Assembly (NCBI GenBank): GCA_039989475.1
Contig: JBDXHU010000005.1
Location: 1 to 64,000 of the forward strand
DNA from: JBDXHU01 sp039989475
GTDB lineage: Bacteria; Pseudomonadota; Gammaproteobacteria; Pseudomonadales; Halieaceae
DNA: 64,000 bases
Direction: 5' to 3'
A program made the translations under genes and the position numbers. A model generated the notes under the pieces. It ran no database searches and had not been told where the DNA came from. It was given only the letters and a program-made list of their open reading frames with translations. Shown one piece after another: positions 34,621 through 43,502 of this stretch (the first letter of the stretch is position 1; each line of letters opens with the position of its first letter).

Positions 34621-35622
34621 TTAGTCTGAGACATGGACCAATTGTTTGCCGATATTGTCACCGGCGAACAGGGCCATCAGCGCGTCGGGCATATGCTCGA
34701 AACCTTCCAATACCGTTTCCTGACTCTTCAATTTACCGCTGGCGAGATTTTCGCCCAGGAACTGCATCGCCTCGCCAAAGCGCGGCAGGTAATCGAGCAC
34801 GATGAAACCTTCCATGCGAGCACGGCGGAAGACCAGGTTGAAATAATTTTTCGGCCCGGGAATTTCACCAGTCAGGTTATAACGCGAGATACCACCGCAA
34901 ATGATCAGTCGGGCATTGTCAGCGATGTTAGCCAGGGCGATATCGAGAATCTCACCACCCACGTTGTCAAAAAATATGTTGACGCCATCGGGGCACAATT
35001 CCTTCACCCGCTGTGCCTGGTCTTCATCACGATAGTTGATGGCGGCATCAAAACCCAGGTCCTGGGTCAGCCAGTCGCACTTCTGCTGGTTGCCGGCAAT
35101 ACCGATCACCGTGCAGCCCTTGAGCTTGGCCAGTTGTCCAACCACCGAACCGGTGGCGCCGGCAGCGCCGGAAATCAGCACTACATCACCTTCCTTCGGT
35201 TCACCTATGTCCAGCAATCCAAAGTAGGCTGTCAGCCCGGTAATACCCAGCAGGGACATCGCCGAGGTAATGGGAACACCGGCCGGCACCGGGTTCAGGG
35301 GGGTATTCTTGCCATCACTGACCACATACTCCTGCCAACCAAAACCGCCGGCAACGATATCGCCCTCGGCATAATCGGGGTGCCGGGATTCGATGACACG
35401 GCCAACACCATTGCCACGCATGACCTCACCAATATTCAATGGCGCCACATAGTCCGCCCGGTTCTCCATCCAACCGCGCATGGCGGGCTCGACGGCAAGG
35501 TACAGGGTCTGTATCAATACTTCCCCGTCCCCGGCAGCGGGCATTTCGCTCTCCACCAGCTTGAAGTCGCTGTGCTTGATATCTCCAACCGGGCGGGCGT
35601 CGAGCAGGAACTGCTTGTTCAT
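34621..35622 (-). CDS. NADP-dependent oxidoreductase, CurA/PTGR-like (MDR), first copy
   Basis: 333 residues, zinc-independent medium-chain reductase. Typical features are YLAVEPAMRGWM near 40-52, MRGNGVGRVIES near 67-79 and the nucleotide-binding ISGAAGATGSVVGQLAKLKG near 148-168. Such enzymes reduce alpha,beta-unsaturated ketones. It overlaps the CoA ligase gene by four bases (35619 to 35622). A paralogue is at 43503 to 44522. Confidence 0.9.
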   Translation of the reverse strand: MNKQFLLDARPVGDIKHSDFKLVESEMPAAGDGEVLIQTLYLAVEPAMRGWMENRADYVAPLNIGEVMRGNGVGRVIESRHPDYAEGDIVAGGFGWQEYVVSDGKNTPLNPVPAGVPITSAMSLLGITGLTAYFGLLDIGEPKEGDVVLISGAAGATGSVVGQLAKLKGCTVIGIAGNQQKCDWLTQDLGFDAAINYRDEDQAQRVKELCPDGVNIFFDNVGGEILDIALANIADNARLIICGGISRYNLTGEIPGPKNYFNLVFRRARMEGFIVLDYLPRFGEAMQFLGENLASGKLKSQETVLEGFEHMPDALMALFAGDNIGKQLVHVSD

Positions 35623-37268
35623 AGTTCTCCATCCTTAATCTGTTGGCGCAGCACGTCCTTACGCACCTTGCCGCTGGGTGTCCGTGGCAGGTCATCGACA
35701 ATGACCAGCTTCTCGGGAATTTTCTGCCTGGCCAGGCCCTGGCTGTCGGTAAAGCGGGCGACCTCTTCCAGGCTGGGCGGCGCCGTCGCGTCGGCCGGGA
35801 TGACCAGGGCGCAGACGCCCTCACCAAGCCGCTCGTGGGGCATGGACACAACCGCTGCCTCCTTGATGGCGGGATGGTGGTGCAGCGCGTCTTCAATCTC
35901 CTTGGCGCTGAGGTTCTCGCCACCGCGGATAATAATGTCCTTCTTGCGGTCCGTAATCAGCACCGCACCCTCCGCGGTGATCTGGCCAATGTCCCCGGTC
36001 AGGAAGAAGCCATCAGCGGTATGGGCCTCGGCATTCTGCTCTGCGTCGGCATATCCGAGCAACATGCCAGGACCACGCGCGGCGATCTCACCGTCTTCCC
36101 CGACGCCCACTTCATTGCCCTCATCGTCAAGAATCTTGACCTCGAAGGCATACAACTGGCCATCCGTGGTGGCCGCCAGTTCCGGGTTATCGCGCCAGCC
36201 ATAACTCACCAGGGGCACCTCGGTACTGCCGTAGACACGCACCGTGATGCAGTTGTCCAGCACCTGGTAAGCGCGTCGTATCAACTGTGGTGGCACGCCG
36301 GCGCCACCACAGGAGAACTGGCGCATGCTGGGCAGCCCGTCCTGGCGGCGCTCCGCTGCATCCAGCAGTTCCAGCAGGAAAGGGGTGGCGCCGACCGTCA
36401 TGGTACCGCCCACCTTATGGATATAATCGATTGCCGCGTCGGCGTCCCAACGCTCCATCAATGCCGAGCGCGCCTCACTCATAAAACTCATATTGATACC
36501 GCTGGAATAGCCGGTGATGTGGGTAACCGGCGATGGCATAACCATGACATCACTGGCGCTTATGCCACTGTGGCGGATGGAACACTGCTGCACATAGTTG
36601 AGCGTGTTGTGACTGTGCAAAACCGCCTTGGGGAAACCGGTGGTACCGGAGGTGTAGAGCCTGCACTTGGGCAGATTGGGGTCTATTGCCGGCAGCGACT
36701 CCAGGGCGACGGGTTCATTCTCGAGCAGGTTTTCAAAGCGCAATACGTCGGGATAATCCTGTTCCGCCCGCACCGTTACCAGGTGCTGCAATTCAGGCAA
36801 CTCCGGGCGCAGGGCCAGCATCGTGTCAATATAATTGATTGAGCGGAACTGCTCGGGGATGAAAAATACCCGGGTGGCGGCGTCCTTGAGAATATAGGCC
36901 AACTCCGCGCCGCGATAGATCGGCACAATGGGATTCACCACCAGGCCCAGTGCCGCGGCCGCGATATCAATCGGTACCGCTTCACGCCAGTTGGGCAATT
37001 GAAAACTGACAACATCCCCGGCTTCAACACCCAGCGCCTGCAGGGCAGTGATTAGCCTGCGCGCCTCCAGCGCCAGTTGACCGTAGCTGGCATCGGGCTC
37101 GTTCTCGAGGAATATGGCGACCCGGTCCGGGTGCAGTTCAGCCTTTCTCCAGGCCTCCCGGGCAATCGTGGTATTAGCCCACTGCTCACCGTCGCGGGCG
37201 ATGCGCGCGGGCAAAGCTGCCGCCCAGTCTGCCACCGGCTCAGCGGCAGGCTGTTCATTGGCGCTCAT
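35619..37268 (-). CDS. AMP-forming acyl-CoA ligase
   Basis: 549 residues, normal for the ANL superfamily. P-loop-like YTSGTTGFPKAV (near 208), the adenylation motif VYGSTEVP (near 341), TGDIGQI near 430 and the catalytic Lys of PSGKVRK close to the C-terminus are present. It activates a carboxylic acid as its CoA thioester, needed before beta-oxidation of a side chain or ring fragment. Translation is coupled to both neighbours by 4-base overlaps. Confidence 0.93.
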   Translation of the reverse strand: MSANEQPAAEPVADWAAALPARIARDGEQWANTTIAREAWRKAELHPDRVAIFLENEPDASYGQLALEARRLITALQALGVEAGDVVSFQLPNWREAVPIDIAAAALGLVVNPIVPIYRGAELAYILKDAATRVFFIPEQFRSINYIDTMLALRPELPELQHLVTVRAEQDYPDVLRFENLLENEPVALESLPAIDPNLPKCRLYTSGTTGFPKAVLHSHNTLNYVQQCSIRHSGISASDVMVMPSPVTHITGYSSGINMSFMSEARSALMERWDADAAIDYIHKVGGTMTVGATPFLLELLDAAERRQDGLPSMRQFSCGGAGVPPQLIRRAYQVLDNCITVRVYGSTEVPLVSYGWRDNPELAATTDGQLYAFEVKILDDEGNEVGVGEDGEIAARGPGMLLGYADAEQNAEAHTADGFFLTGDIGQITAEGAVLITDRKKDIIIRGGENLSAKEIEDALHHHPAIKEAAVVSMPHERLGEGVCALVIPADATAPPSLEEVARFTDSQGLARQKIPEKLVIVDDLPRTPSGKVRKDVLRQQIKDGEL

Positions 37269-38647
37269 GCCGTCAGGTATTTGTCCAGGGTCTGGTGGAA
37301 ATGGCGGATGCGCACTTCCTGGTAATTGGCCAGGGTCACCGCACCCTTCTTCGATGCCTTCATGCCCCGCTGGACCTGGGGCAGATTGGAGCCGTCCTGG
37401 TCGAACACCCGCGCCAGACCAGCGCCCATCACATCGGCCGCTGTGTTAAAGGGTTCGTCGATTCCCAAGCGGACTGTGGTGACATCCTCAGGTGCTTCTT
37501 CACCTTCCGGGAAACGGGTCAGCAGGAAAATATCCATAATACAGCTGTCCACATCATCACCATTGGGGCGGTGCCGGTAGGTGATACAGGTGCTGTAACC
37601 CGCCCAGGGGGCAAAGTTCGGGAACAGCAGGTAGAGCGTCGAATCCATGAGTTCCGACATCGTGGTTTCACCCTCGAGATCTTTACCCACCTGCTCATTC
37701 ACGGTCTCCAGGGTCATCTCCGCCAGTTTCTCGCGGGCGGTCTGGCCGGGCTCCAGTTGCGGTGTCTCTTCCGCGCCTGCCAGCTTCATCATGGCATCCA
37801 TGGAGTCCTGCTCGGAGAACTCCTCCGCGTTGCTTGGATTGGGGACACCATAAGAGGTGATGGTGCGGCTGACGTTATCGCCCCAGACATCGTATTGGGA
37901 ATTATCAATGCCCTGGAAGGGCATTAGCTGAGGGTGGGTCGCGATTGCATGGTAGGACTCGATAAACGCCTCCACCGCCGCCTTCCAGTTACAGCCGATG
38001 ACCTTCTCCACATGCATGGATACATAACGCTGTTCGTGCTTCCACTCCTTGAAGTGCTCGGGAATGATGCCCATGTATTCTTCAAGCGCCGGCGCGTTGT
38101 CATCCATGTTGATCAGCACCCAACCACCCCAGGTGTCCACACGCACTTCCGGCAGGGAAAACTCCCCTTCTTCGATATGCGGGAAATCCCACTGGCAGGG
38201 GGCGCCCTTGAATTCGCCACTGAGCGACCAGGCAAAGCCGTGGTAGGGGCAACGCAGTTCCTCGGTCTCGCCGGCGCCACGCTTCAGCGCCCGCCCGCGG
38301 TGCAGGCAGGAGTTGTGAAAAGCCTTCAGCTCGCCTGACTCGGTGCGGGTGATGAGTATAGAAAAGTTCACGATATCGTAAACAAAGTAGTCGCCCGGCT
38401 TCTTGAGCTGACTTTCCCGGCAGGCCATCTGCCAGGTCTTGGTCCACATTTTTTCGACTTCCAGGTCGAAAAACTCCCGCGAGGTCCAGCGATCGATGGG
38501 CAGGTCATCCGACCCCAGGTAGGTGTCTGTGCTGTCGCGCAAAGATGCGGGAACATCAACGTTCTCCACATCCAGCAGGTCCTGGAAACTGTAAGAGGGA
38601 TCGCGAGCCGCAATCTGCTCGTCAGTAAGCTTCACTTTCTCATTCAT
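37265..38647 (-). CDS. Rieske aromatic-ring-hydroxylating oxygenase, alpha subunit (second)
   Basis: 460 residues, longer than the Rieske protein at 25546 and closer to ring-hydroxylating dioxygenases. Rieske ligands C114-x-H116 and C133-x2-H136. The mononuclear site is in AFIESYHAIATHP, with H233 and H238. No beta subunit, ferredoxin or reductase is encoded nearby, so it is either a homo-oligomer or uses distant partners. The second gene upstream is the DUF35-thiolase pair. Confidence 0.9.
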   Translation of the reverse strand: MNEKVKLTDEQIAARDPSYSFQDLLDVENVDVPASLRDSTDTYLGSDDLPIDRWTSREFFDLEVEKMWTKTWQMACRESQLKKPGDYFVYDIVNFSILITRTESGELKAFHNSCLHRGRALKRGAGETEELRCPYHGFAWSLSGEFKGAPCQWDFPHIEEGEFSLPEVRVDTWGGWVLINMDDNAPALEEYMGIIPEHFKEWKHEQRYVSMHVEKVIGCNWKAAVEAFIESYHAIATHPQLMPFQGIDNSQYDVWGDNVSRTITSYGVPNPSNAEEFSEQDSMDAMMKLAGAEETPQLEPGQTAREKLAEMTLETVNEQVGKDLEGETTMSELMDSTLYLLFPNFAPWAGYSTCITYRHRPNGDDVDSCIMDIFLLTRFPEGEEAPEDVTTVRLGIDEPFNTAADVMGAGLARVFDQDGSNLPQVQRGMKASKKGAVTLANYQEVRIRHFHQTLDKYLTA

Positions 38648-38670
38648 TAGGTTCGCCTCTTTTTGTTATG

Positions 38671-39813
38671 TCAGCGCTGCAATATCGTCACGGCGCTGAT
38701 ACCTGGTGCGCCGTAGACATGGCTATAGGCCAATTTGGGGTCGCCGGGCACTTGCCTGGCACCACCTTCGCCACGCAATTGCACCACGTTTTCATGAATT
38801 TGCCGCAGGCCGGAAGCGCCGATCGGCTCACCGTTGGCAATACAACCACCATCGGTATTTACCGGCAGGCGACCGTTAATTCCGGTTTCACCATTGAGCA
38901 ACATATGCTCCTGCTCACCGTCCTCGCAGAAGCCGTTTTCAGACATGTGCATGATTTCAGCGCCAGCTTCCGTGTCCTGTAGCTGGGCCACGCCAATATC
39001 CTTGGGACCGACTCCAGCCATCTCGAAGACCGCATTGGACGCATCGACGGTAGGCCCGGCAATATGCTCAAGAGCCTGGGACGGAGCGAATACCTCGAAG
39101 GAGCCATAGCGGCGCGAGCGCAGTGCCGCACCTTTGATAATGACCGGCTTGTCGGTGTACTTCCGGGCCTGGTCGGCACTGCATACCAGCAGGGCCACGC
39201 CGCCCTCAGAGGGCGAGCAGAACATATACTTGGTGAGGGGGTCATTGACCATCATTGAGTTGAGGATTTCCTCCTCGCCGATAGGCGTCTGGCGCCAGGC
39301 ATTGGGATTGAGCGCGCCGTTTTGGAAGGCTTTCTCCGCAACCTTGGCCAGGGCCCGGGAGCTAACCCCGAAGTCATTCATGTACTTGGTGATTTTCATG
39401 GCAAAGAACTGGGTAGTGAGCATCATCCCCGCCTCGCCATACCAGCCACCAATTCCCAGGCTCTTGGGGTCAGCGTTGAAGGCGCCACGATCATGTTTGT
39501 CAAAACCCACCACCAGGCCCAGCTCAAACTCGCCGGACTTGATCGCGTTATAGGCAGACATCAGTGAACTACCGCCAGTGGCACAGCCGTTGGCGACATT
39601 GGTGAATGGCAGCCCGGTCAGACCCAGCTCATTAACCAGCGCATCGGCGCTGCCGGCACTAAAGCTGCCGCCGTAGGCAAACTGCACATCGCCCCACTCG
39701 ACGCCGGCGTCTTTCATTGCCGCACGGGCCGCATAGGCGCCCTGCTGCAAGCCGCTGCGCTCGGGGGTACGGCCAAAGGGGTGCATTCCGATTCCGACAA
39801 TCGCTACGTCCAC
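38671..39813 (-). CDS. Thiolase-like protein, SCP-2/Ltp2 type
   Basis: 380 residues. It has the thiolase fold with C77 (ANGCATGG) near the nucleophile position, but the C-terminal GHP motif of thiolases is GEP here (E328 in ANGEPIGASG), replacing the catalytic His. The C-terminal SHVYGAPG carries a Tyr that in Ltp2-type retro-aldolases may act in catalysis. A DUF35 protein is encoded immediately upstream, matching the Ltp2-DUF35 pairing of steroid side-chain cleavage. It is therefore more likely an aldolase or an atypical thiolase than a standard acetyltransferase. Confidence 0.8.
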   Translation of the reverse strand: MDVAIVGIGMHPFGRTPERSGLQQGAYAARAAMKDAGVEWGDVQFAYGGSFSAGSADALVNELGLTGLPFTNVANGCATGGSSLMSAYNAIKSGEFELGLVVGFDKHDRGAFNADPKSLGIGGWYGEAGMMLTTQFFAMKITKYMNDFGVSSRALAKVAEKAFQNGALNPNAWRQTPIGEEEILNSMMVNDPLTKYMFCSPSEGGVALLVCSADQARKYTDKPVIIKGAALRSRRYGSFEVFAPSQALEHIAGPTVDASNAVFEMAGVGPKDIGVAQLQDTEAGAEIMHMSENGFCEDGEQEHMLLNGETGINGRLPVNTDGGCIANGEPIGASGLRQIHENVVQLRGEGGARQVPGDPKLAYSHVYGAPGISAVTILQR

Positions 39814-39816
39814 GGT

Positions 39817-40272
39817 TCAGGCTCCTGTCGCTGCCGCTGAGCCCAGTGGGCTAAAGGCAAAGTTAATGATTTCGGTGCCGTCAGGCTCGGTGCGGAAGGG
39901 GTAGAACACCACCTCCATATCCATGCCGATCTCCAGCTTCTCGGGGTCACTCTCAGTCAAACGCCCTTCCACCCGCACGCCACCCGGCAACTCCACGTAG
40001 CCCACACCATAGGGCTTGAAGGTCTCCTGGGTTTCGCCGCTGTTATAGGGGCTCTTGGGCATGAAGCGCTGCACGGTATACGTCCACAGCGTGCCCTGGC
40101 GGGGCAGCTCTTCCACCTCCACCTGGGTTGAGCAACAGGCAAGACAACTGCTCTGTGCCGGGAACGCGGCACGACCGCAATCCTGGCAACGGGATCCAAG
40201 CAAGGCAGGGTTTTCCGCCGGCCAGGTAAAAATTCCGTCGCCGATGGGTTTCGTCAGTTCATGAGCCGACAT
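39817..40272 (-). CDS. DUF35 zinc-ribbon OB-fold protein
   Basis: 151 residues. A zinc ribbon with C29-x2-C32 and C43-x2-C46 precedes an OB fold (about 55-140) with TYTVQRFMP, YGVGYVELPGGVRVEGRL and the PFRTEPDG region, as in DUF35 (Acyl-CoA-associated) proteins. These act as scaffold partners of thiolase-like and Ltp-type enzymes. It is the first gene of the minus operon and is separated from the thiolase gene by three bases. Divergent from the NTF2-like gene; motif copy 5 lies in between. Confidence 0.88.
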   Translation of the reverse strand: MSAHELTKPIGDGIFTWPAENPALLGSRCQDCGRAAFPAQSSCLACCSTQVEVEELPRQGTLWTYTVQRFMPKSPYNSGETQETFKPYGVGYVELPGGVRVEGRLTESDPEKLEIGMDMEVVFYPFRTEPDGTEIINFAFSPLGSAAATGA

Positions 40273-40330
40273 AACACACTCTGTATTGTTAATCTTATGG
40301 TGATCAGTAATACTAGCAGGCCATTTTGCT

Positions 40331-40357
40331 AAAAAACAGTATGGTTTGTTTCTTTTT
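40331..40357. promoter_or_regulatory. Shared catabolic-cluster motif, shortened copy 5
   Basis: AAAAAACAGTATGGTTTGTT then TCTTTTT; complementary-strand AAACAAAC and ACTGTTTTTT match the ends of the full motif but four central bases are missing. Lies between the DUF35 (40272, minus) and NTF2-like (40369, plus) genes. Confidence 0.45.
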
Positions 40358-40368
40358 AGGAGAGCCCC

Positions 40369-40803
40369 ATGTCAGACACTGCCGATGAGCTAGCAATCCG
40401 CGACCTGGTCGCCCGTTACATAGACGCGGTAAATCGCCACAACCAGGATGACTGGGCCGCCACCTGGAGCGAAAACGCCAGCTGGAACCTGGTCGGTATG
40501 GAGGTCAGCGGTCGCCAGGCGATCGTCGAATTGTGGGTCGGCGCCATGTCCGGCTTCGACTTCGCCCTGATGATGTTGAACTCCGGCACGGTGCAGATCA
40601 ATGGCGACAGCGCGACCGGCCGCTGGTACGTGACCGAGCACCTCAAGCCCTGCGACGGCGACGCCAATACCACCCTGGGCGTGTATGAAGATGAGTACGC
40701 AAAAGAAAACGGCGAGTGGGTATTCACTCGCCGCCAGTACCACATCATGTGTCAGGGGGCAGCCGATTCCAACGCCACCTTCACCCCCTACCGACCCGAC
40801 TAG
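40369..40803 (+). CDS. NTF2-like (SnoaL-type) protein
   Basis: 144 residues of the NTF2/SnoaL-like fold: helical N-terminal region (ELAIRDLVARYIDAVNRHNQDDW), then an antiparallel sheet and VFTRRQYHI. An unusually high number of Trp, Tyr and Phe residues line the cone, as in ketosteroid-isomerase-like and scytalone dehydratase-like proteins. Binding a cyclic enone-like intermediate is plausible. Divergent from the 40272 operon. Confidence 0.85.
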   Translation: MSDTADELAIRDLVARYIDAVNRHNQDDWAATWSENASWNLVGMEVSGRQAIVELWVGAMSGFDFALMMLNSGTVQINGDSATGRWYVTEHLKPCDGDANTTLGVYEDEYAKENGEWVFTRRQYHIMCQGAADSNATFTPYRPD

Positions 40804-40808
40804 CGGTC

Positions 40809-42893
40809 CTACCGGGCCTGCATCGCGCTGGCCGTCTTGGCCTTGCGCACCAGCTGGATAAACTCGGTGCGATAGCCGTAGGGGTCAGCGCCCTTGGATG
40901 CCTGGGCCAGCGCAATCACCTCATCGTAGCTGTAACTGCCGGTGAACCTGCCACCCTTGAGCAGCTGCGCAAAGCCCGCCACCGCCGTGGCAAAATCAGT
41001 TTCCAGCTGCAGGGCCCGGGGATAGTCCTCACCGCGCTTGACCGGCTCCGTAAGCAGGCGCGACTCTGTCTCCGCCGGCAGTTTGTAGCGCAGTTTTAGA
41101 AACGCGTATTCCTGGCCCAGGGCTCGCTCAGGGTCCGGTTTTGCTGTGCCGGCATAGCGACTGTCATCAATATAGCGCGCCGCGGAATCCGCCGGGGTAA
41201 TCTCATAGATCGCCGTGACCGTGTGACCGGCGCCGATATCACCGGCATCCACCGCGTCATTATTGAAGTCCTCCCGGTTCAGGTGACGGGTCTCATAGCC
41301 GATCAGCCGATATTCAGCCACCGTGGCAGGATTGAACTCAATCTGGATCTTCACATCCTTGGCGATGGGGAACAGGCTGGAAGTAGCCTGGTCGACCAGC
41401 ACTTTCTGCGCTTCGCCCAGAGTATCGATATAAGCAGCCACCCCATTGCCATTCTGGGCGAGTGTTTGCATCATTTGATCCTGGTAGTTGCCCTGACCGA
41501 AGCCAAGTACCGACAGGAAAATACCCGCATCGCGCTTGCGCTCGATAAAGCTCTGCAGCTCGCGGTCACTGCTAATACCCACGTTGAAATCGCCATCGGT
41601 GGCAAGGATGACCCGGTTCACCGCATCCTTGTCGAACTGGGCCGCAGCCAGTTCATAGGCCAGGCGGATCCCCTGGGCCCCGGCGGTGGACCCGCCGGCA
41701 CTGAGCTGGTTCATAGCGGCAATGATCTTGTGCTTGTCCTTGACCGGTGTGGGCTCCAGCACGGTACCCGCAGCCCCTGCGTAAACCGCAATGGCCACCG
41801 TGTCCTCCGGTTGCAGGCTGGTGAGCAGCAATTCCATCGATTGTTTAACCAGCGGCAGCTTGTCGGGGCTGTTCATCGACCCCGATACATCCAGCAGGAA
41901 AACCAGGTTGCTGCGCGGTTGCTCGGCGGCGGCCAGGTCATAGCCCTTGATGCCAACGTGCAGCAGTTTGCGGCCCTGCGCCCAGGGCGAATCACTGATC
42001 GCTACCGTGGTGGCAAAGGGCTGCTCGCGGTTGTCGGGCTGGGCATAGTCATAATCAAAGTAGTTGATCATTTCCTCGGCGCGCACGGCGTCGGCCTGGG
42101 GCAGGACTCCGTGGTTTAACTGGCGCCGCACAAAACTGTAAGAAGCCGTATCCACATCCACCGAGAAGGTGGAGACCGGTTCATCGACCACCCGTTTGAC
42201 CGAGTTCTGTTCGAAGGCCTCGAAACGGTCGCGGCCGTGCTCCTGGTAGACATTGGCGTAAGCGGCATCGCTATCGGCCAGCACCATCCCTGGCTGGGCA
42301 ATCTTCTCGACCCGCGCATCCTTGGGCATATCAGCCCGCAGGCCACCTACTGCCGCCGATTGCACCTGACGCTTGAACTCATTTTTGTCTGCGCTGGTAT
42401 GCGGCTTGTGCTTGGCCACACTCTCACGCTGCACTTGCTCCTCAACTGCCCTGGAAACACTCGGTTCCCCCTCCCTCAAGGCAAAGTCAGCTTCATCATC
42501 GGCTTTCCCGGGTAACAAGCGCTCACGCCGACTGGCAATGCTGACTTCTTCGCCTGGCAGGGAATAGCTATCTACAGGGGGTTGATACTGCAGTGTGACA
42601 CCCACGGCAACGAGGCCGACACAGGCGGCACCGAGTCCGGTAATTAACAATCGTTGGTTGGCAAACATGGTGTTTCTCCTGTCATCAGATATGAACCTGA
42701 CAATAGGACGCAGCCAGTCGCGCAATCCTTGGAAAGATTTTCCCGGGCTGACGGCTGCCTGCTGAACTTCTTCAAACTCCGCCATGGCCGCGTCGATGGC
42801 TAGTCGGCGCGCCGCCGGGTCGGCTGGCGGTATCTCGATACGGCTCAAGTCGTCACGCAACTTGCCGTCTATTTGTTCATCGCGGTCGCTCAC
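40809..42893 (-). CDS. VWA-domain protein, YfbK-like (DUF3520)
   Basis: 694 residues. A short acidic N-terminal cytoplasmic part, one membrane helix (about 83-101), a variable linker, then a von Willebrand A domain with MIDAS DVSGSMNS (335-342), followed by a C-terminal DUF3520-type region (about 580-680). It is a membrane-anchored surface or periplasmic protein with divalent-metal-dependent ligand binding. Overlaps the ECF sigma gene by four bases (ATGA). Confidence 0.85.
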   Translation of the reverse strand: MSDRDEQIDGKLRDDLSRIEIPPADPAARRLAIDAAMAEFEEVQQAAVSPGKSFQGLRDWLRPIVRFISDDRRNTMFANQRLLITGLGAACVGLVAVGVTLQYQPPVDSYSLPGEEVSIASRRERLLPGKADDEADFALREGEPSVSRAVEEQVQRESVAKHKPHTSADKNEFKRQVQSAAVGGLRADMPKDARVEKIAQPGMVLADSDAAYANVYQEHGRDRFEAFEQNSVKRVVDEPVSTFSVDVDTASYSFVRRQLNHGVLPQADAVRAEEMINYFDYDYAQPDNREQPFATTVAISDSPWAQGRKLLHVGIKGYDLAAAEQPRSNLVFLLDVSGSMNSPDKLPLVKQSMELLLTSLQPEDTVAIAVYAGAAGTVLEPTPVKDKHKIIAAMNQLSAGGSTAGAQGIRLAYELAAAQFDKDAVNRVILATDGDFNVGISSDRELQSFIERKRDAGIFLSVLGFGQGNYQDQMMQTLAQNGNGVAAYIDTLGEAQKVLVDQATSSLFPIAKDVKIQIEFNPATVAEYRLIGYETRHLNREDFNNDAVDAGDIGAGHTVTAIYEITPADSAARYIDDSRYAGTAKPDPERALGQEYAFLKLRYKLPAETESRLLTEPVKRGEDYPRALQLETDFATAVAGFAQLLKGGRFTGSYSYDEVIALAQASKGADPYGYRTEFIQLVRKAKTASAMQAR

Positions 42894-43426
42894 AGGCCCT
42901 CCCGCTCTATCAAGAGGCTGAAATTTTTTCTGAATTCATGCAGGCGCCAGGACACCGTGCTCTCTTTAACCGCCAGCACCGTGGCCGCCTCGCTGTGGGT
43001 CATGCCCTCGGCGTGCACCAGTAACAGGGTTTCCTTGATGCCGTCGGGGAGTTGGTCCAGCTGGCCCAGCAGTTGCCAGCGATGCACCTGGGCTTCTACC
43101 GGATTGCCGTTGGCGGGCTGCAATGTGTTCTCCTGCAGGGGCTCACTGGCATCCGTATGGCGGCGCTGGGATCGACTCCAGTCCCTGGCACAGTTTATGA
43201 CCAGGCGATACAACCAACTGGAGAAGGCAGACTCAAAGCGGAACTGACCCAGTACCCGCGCCAGCTTAATGCAGGCCTGCTGGGTGATATCCTCGGCGTC
43301 TTCCTGTTTGCCACACCATTTATAGGCAAAGCGATACACCGTCTCGTAGTTGCTTTCCAGCAACTGCTCAAACGCACCGGCATCGCCCTGCTGCGCCCGT
43401 CGAATCAGCGCTTCGTCATGATCCAA
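42890..43426 (-). CDS. ECF-type RNA polymerase sigma factor
   Basis: 178 residues with sigma region 2 (about 20-85, with YETVYRFAYKWCGKQEDAEDITQQACIKL) and region 4 (about 120-170, LPDGIKETLLLVHAEGMTHSEAATVLAVKESTVSWRLHEFR). It is the size of ECF sigma factors. No anti-sigma gene is separate; the coupled VWA protein with its N-terminal cytoplasmic segment may play that role (inference). Confidence 0.9.
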   Translation of the reverse strand: MDHDEALIRRAQQGDAGAFEQLLESNYETVYRFAYKWCGKQEDAEDITQQACIKLARVLGQFRFESAFSSWLYRLVINCARDWSRSQRRHTDASEPLQENTLQPANGNPVEAQVHRWQLLGQLDQLPDGIKETLLLVHAEGMTHSEAATVLAVKESTVSWRLHEFRKNFSLLIEREGL

Positions 43427-43502
43427 AGAAGTCCCTCATTTTCCGGTAAGACGCACCGGGATAGAGAATCCTTGGCAAGATTAACCGATTTTTTTGCCCG
43501 CG

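Noticed and set aside
34633..36204. 523-codon plus-strand frame
   Set aside because: It runs antisense to the CurA-like reductase and the CoA ligase, has no recognisable domain, and is expected by chance in GC-rich coding DNA.
35643..36842. 399-codon plus-strand frame
   Set aside because: Antisense to the CoA ligase gene with a strongly supported protein in the other direction.
40270..40368. A second, separate operator in the DUF35/NTF2 promoter
   Set aside because: GGTGATCAGTAATACTAGCAGG has no convincing symmetry or match with other sites.
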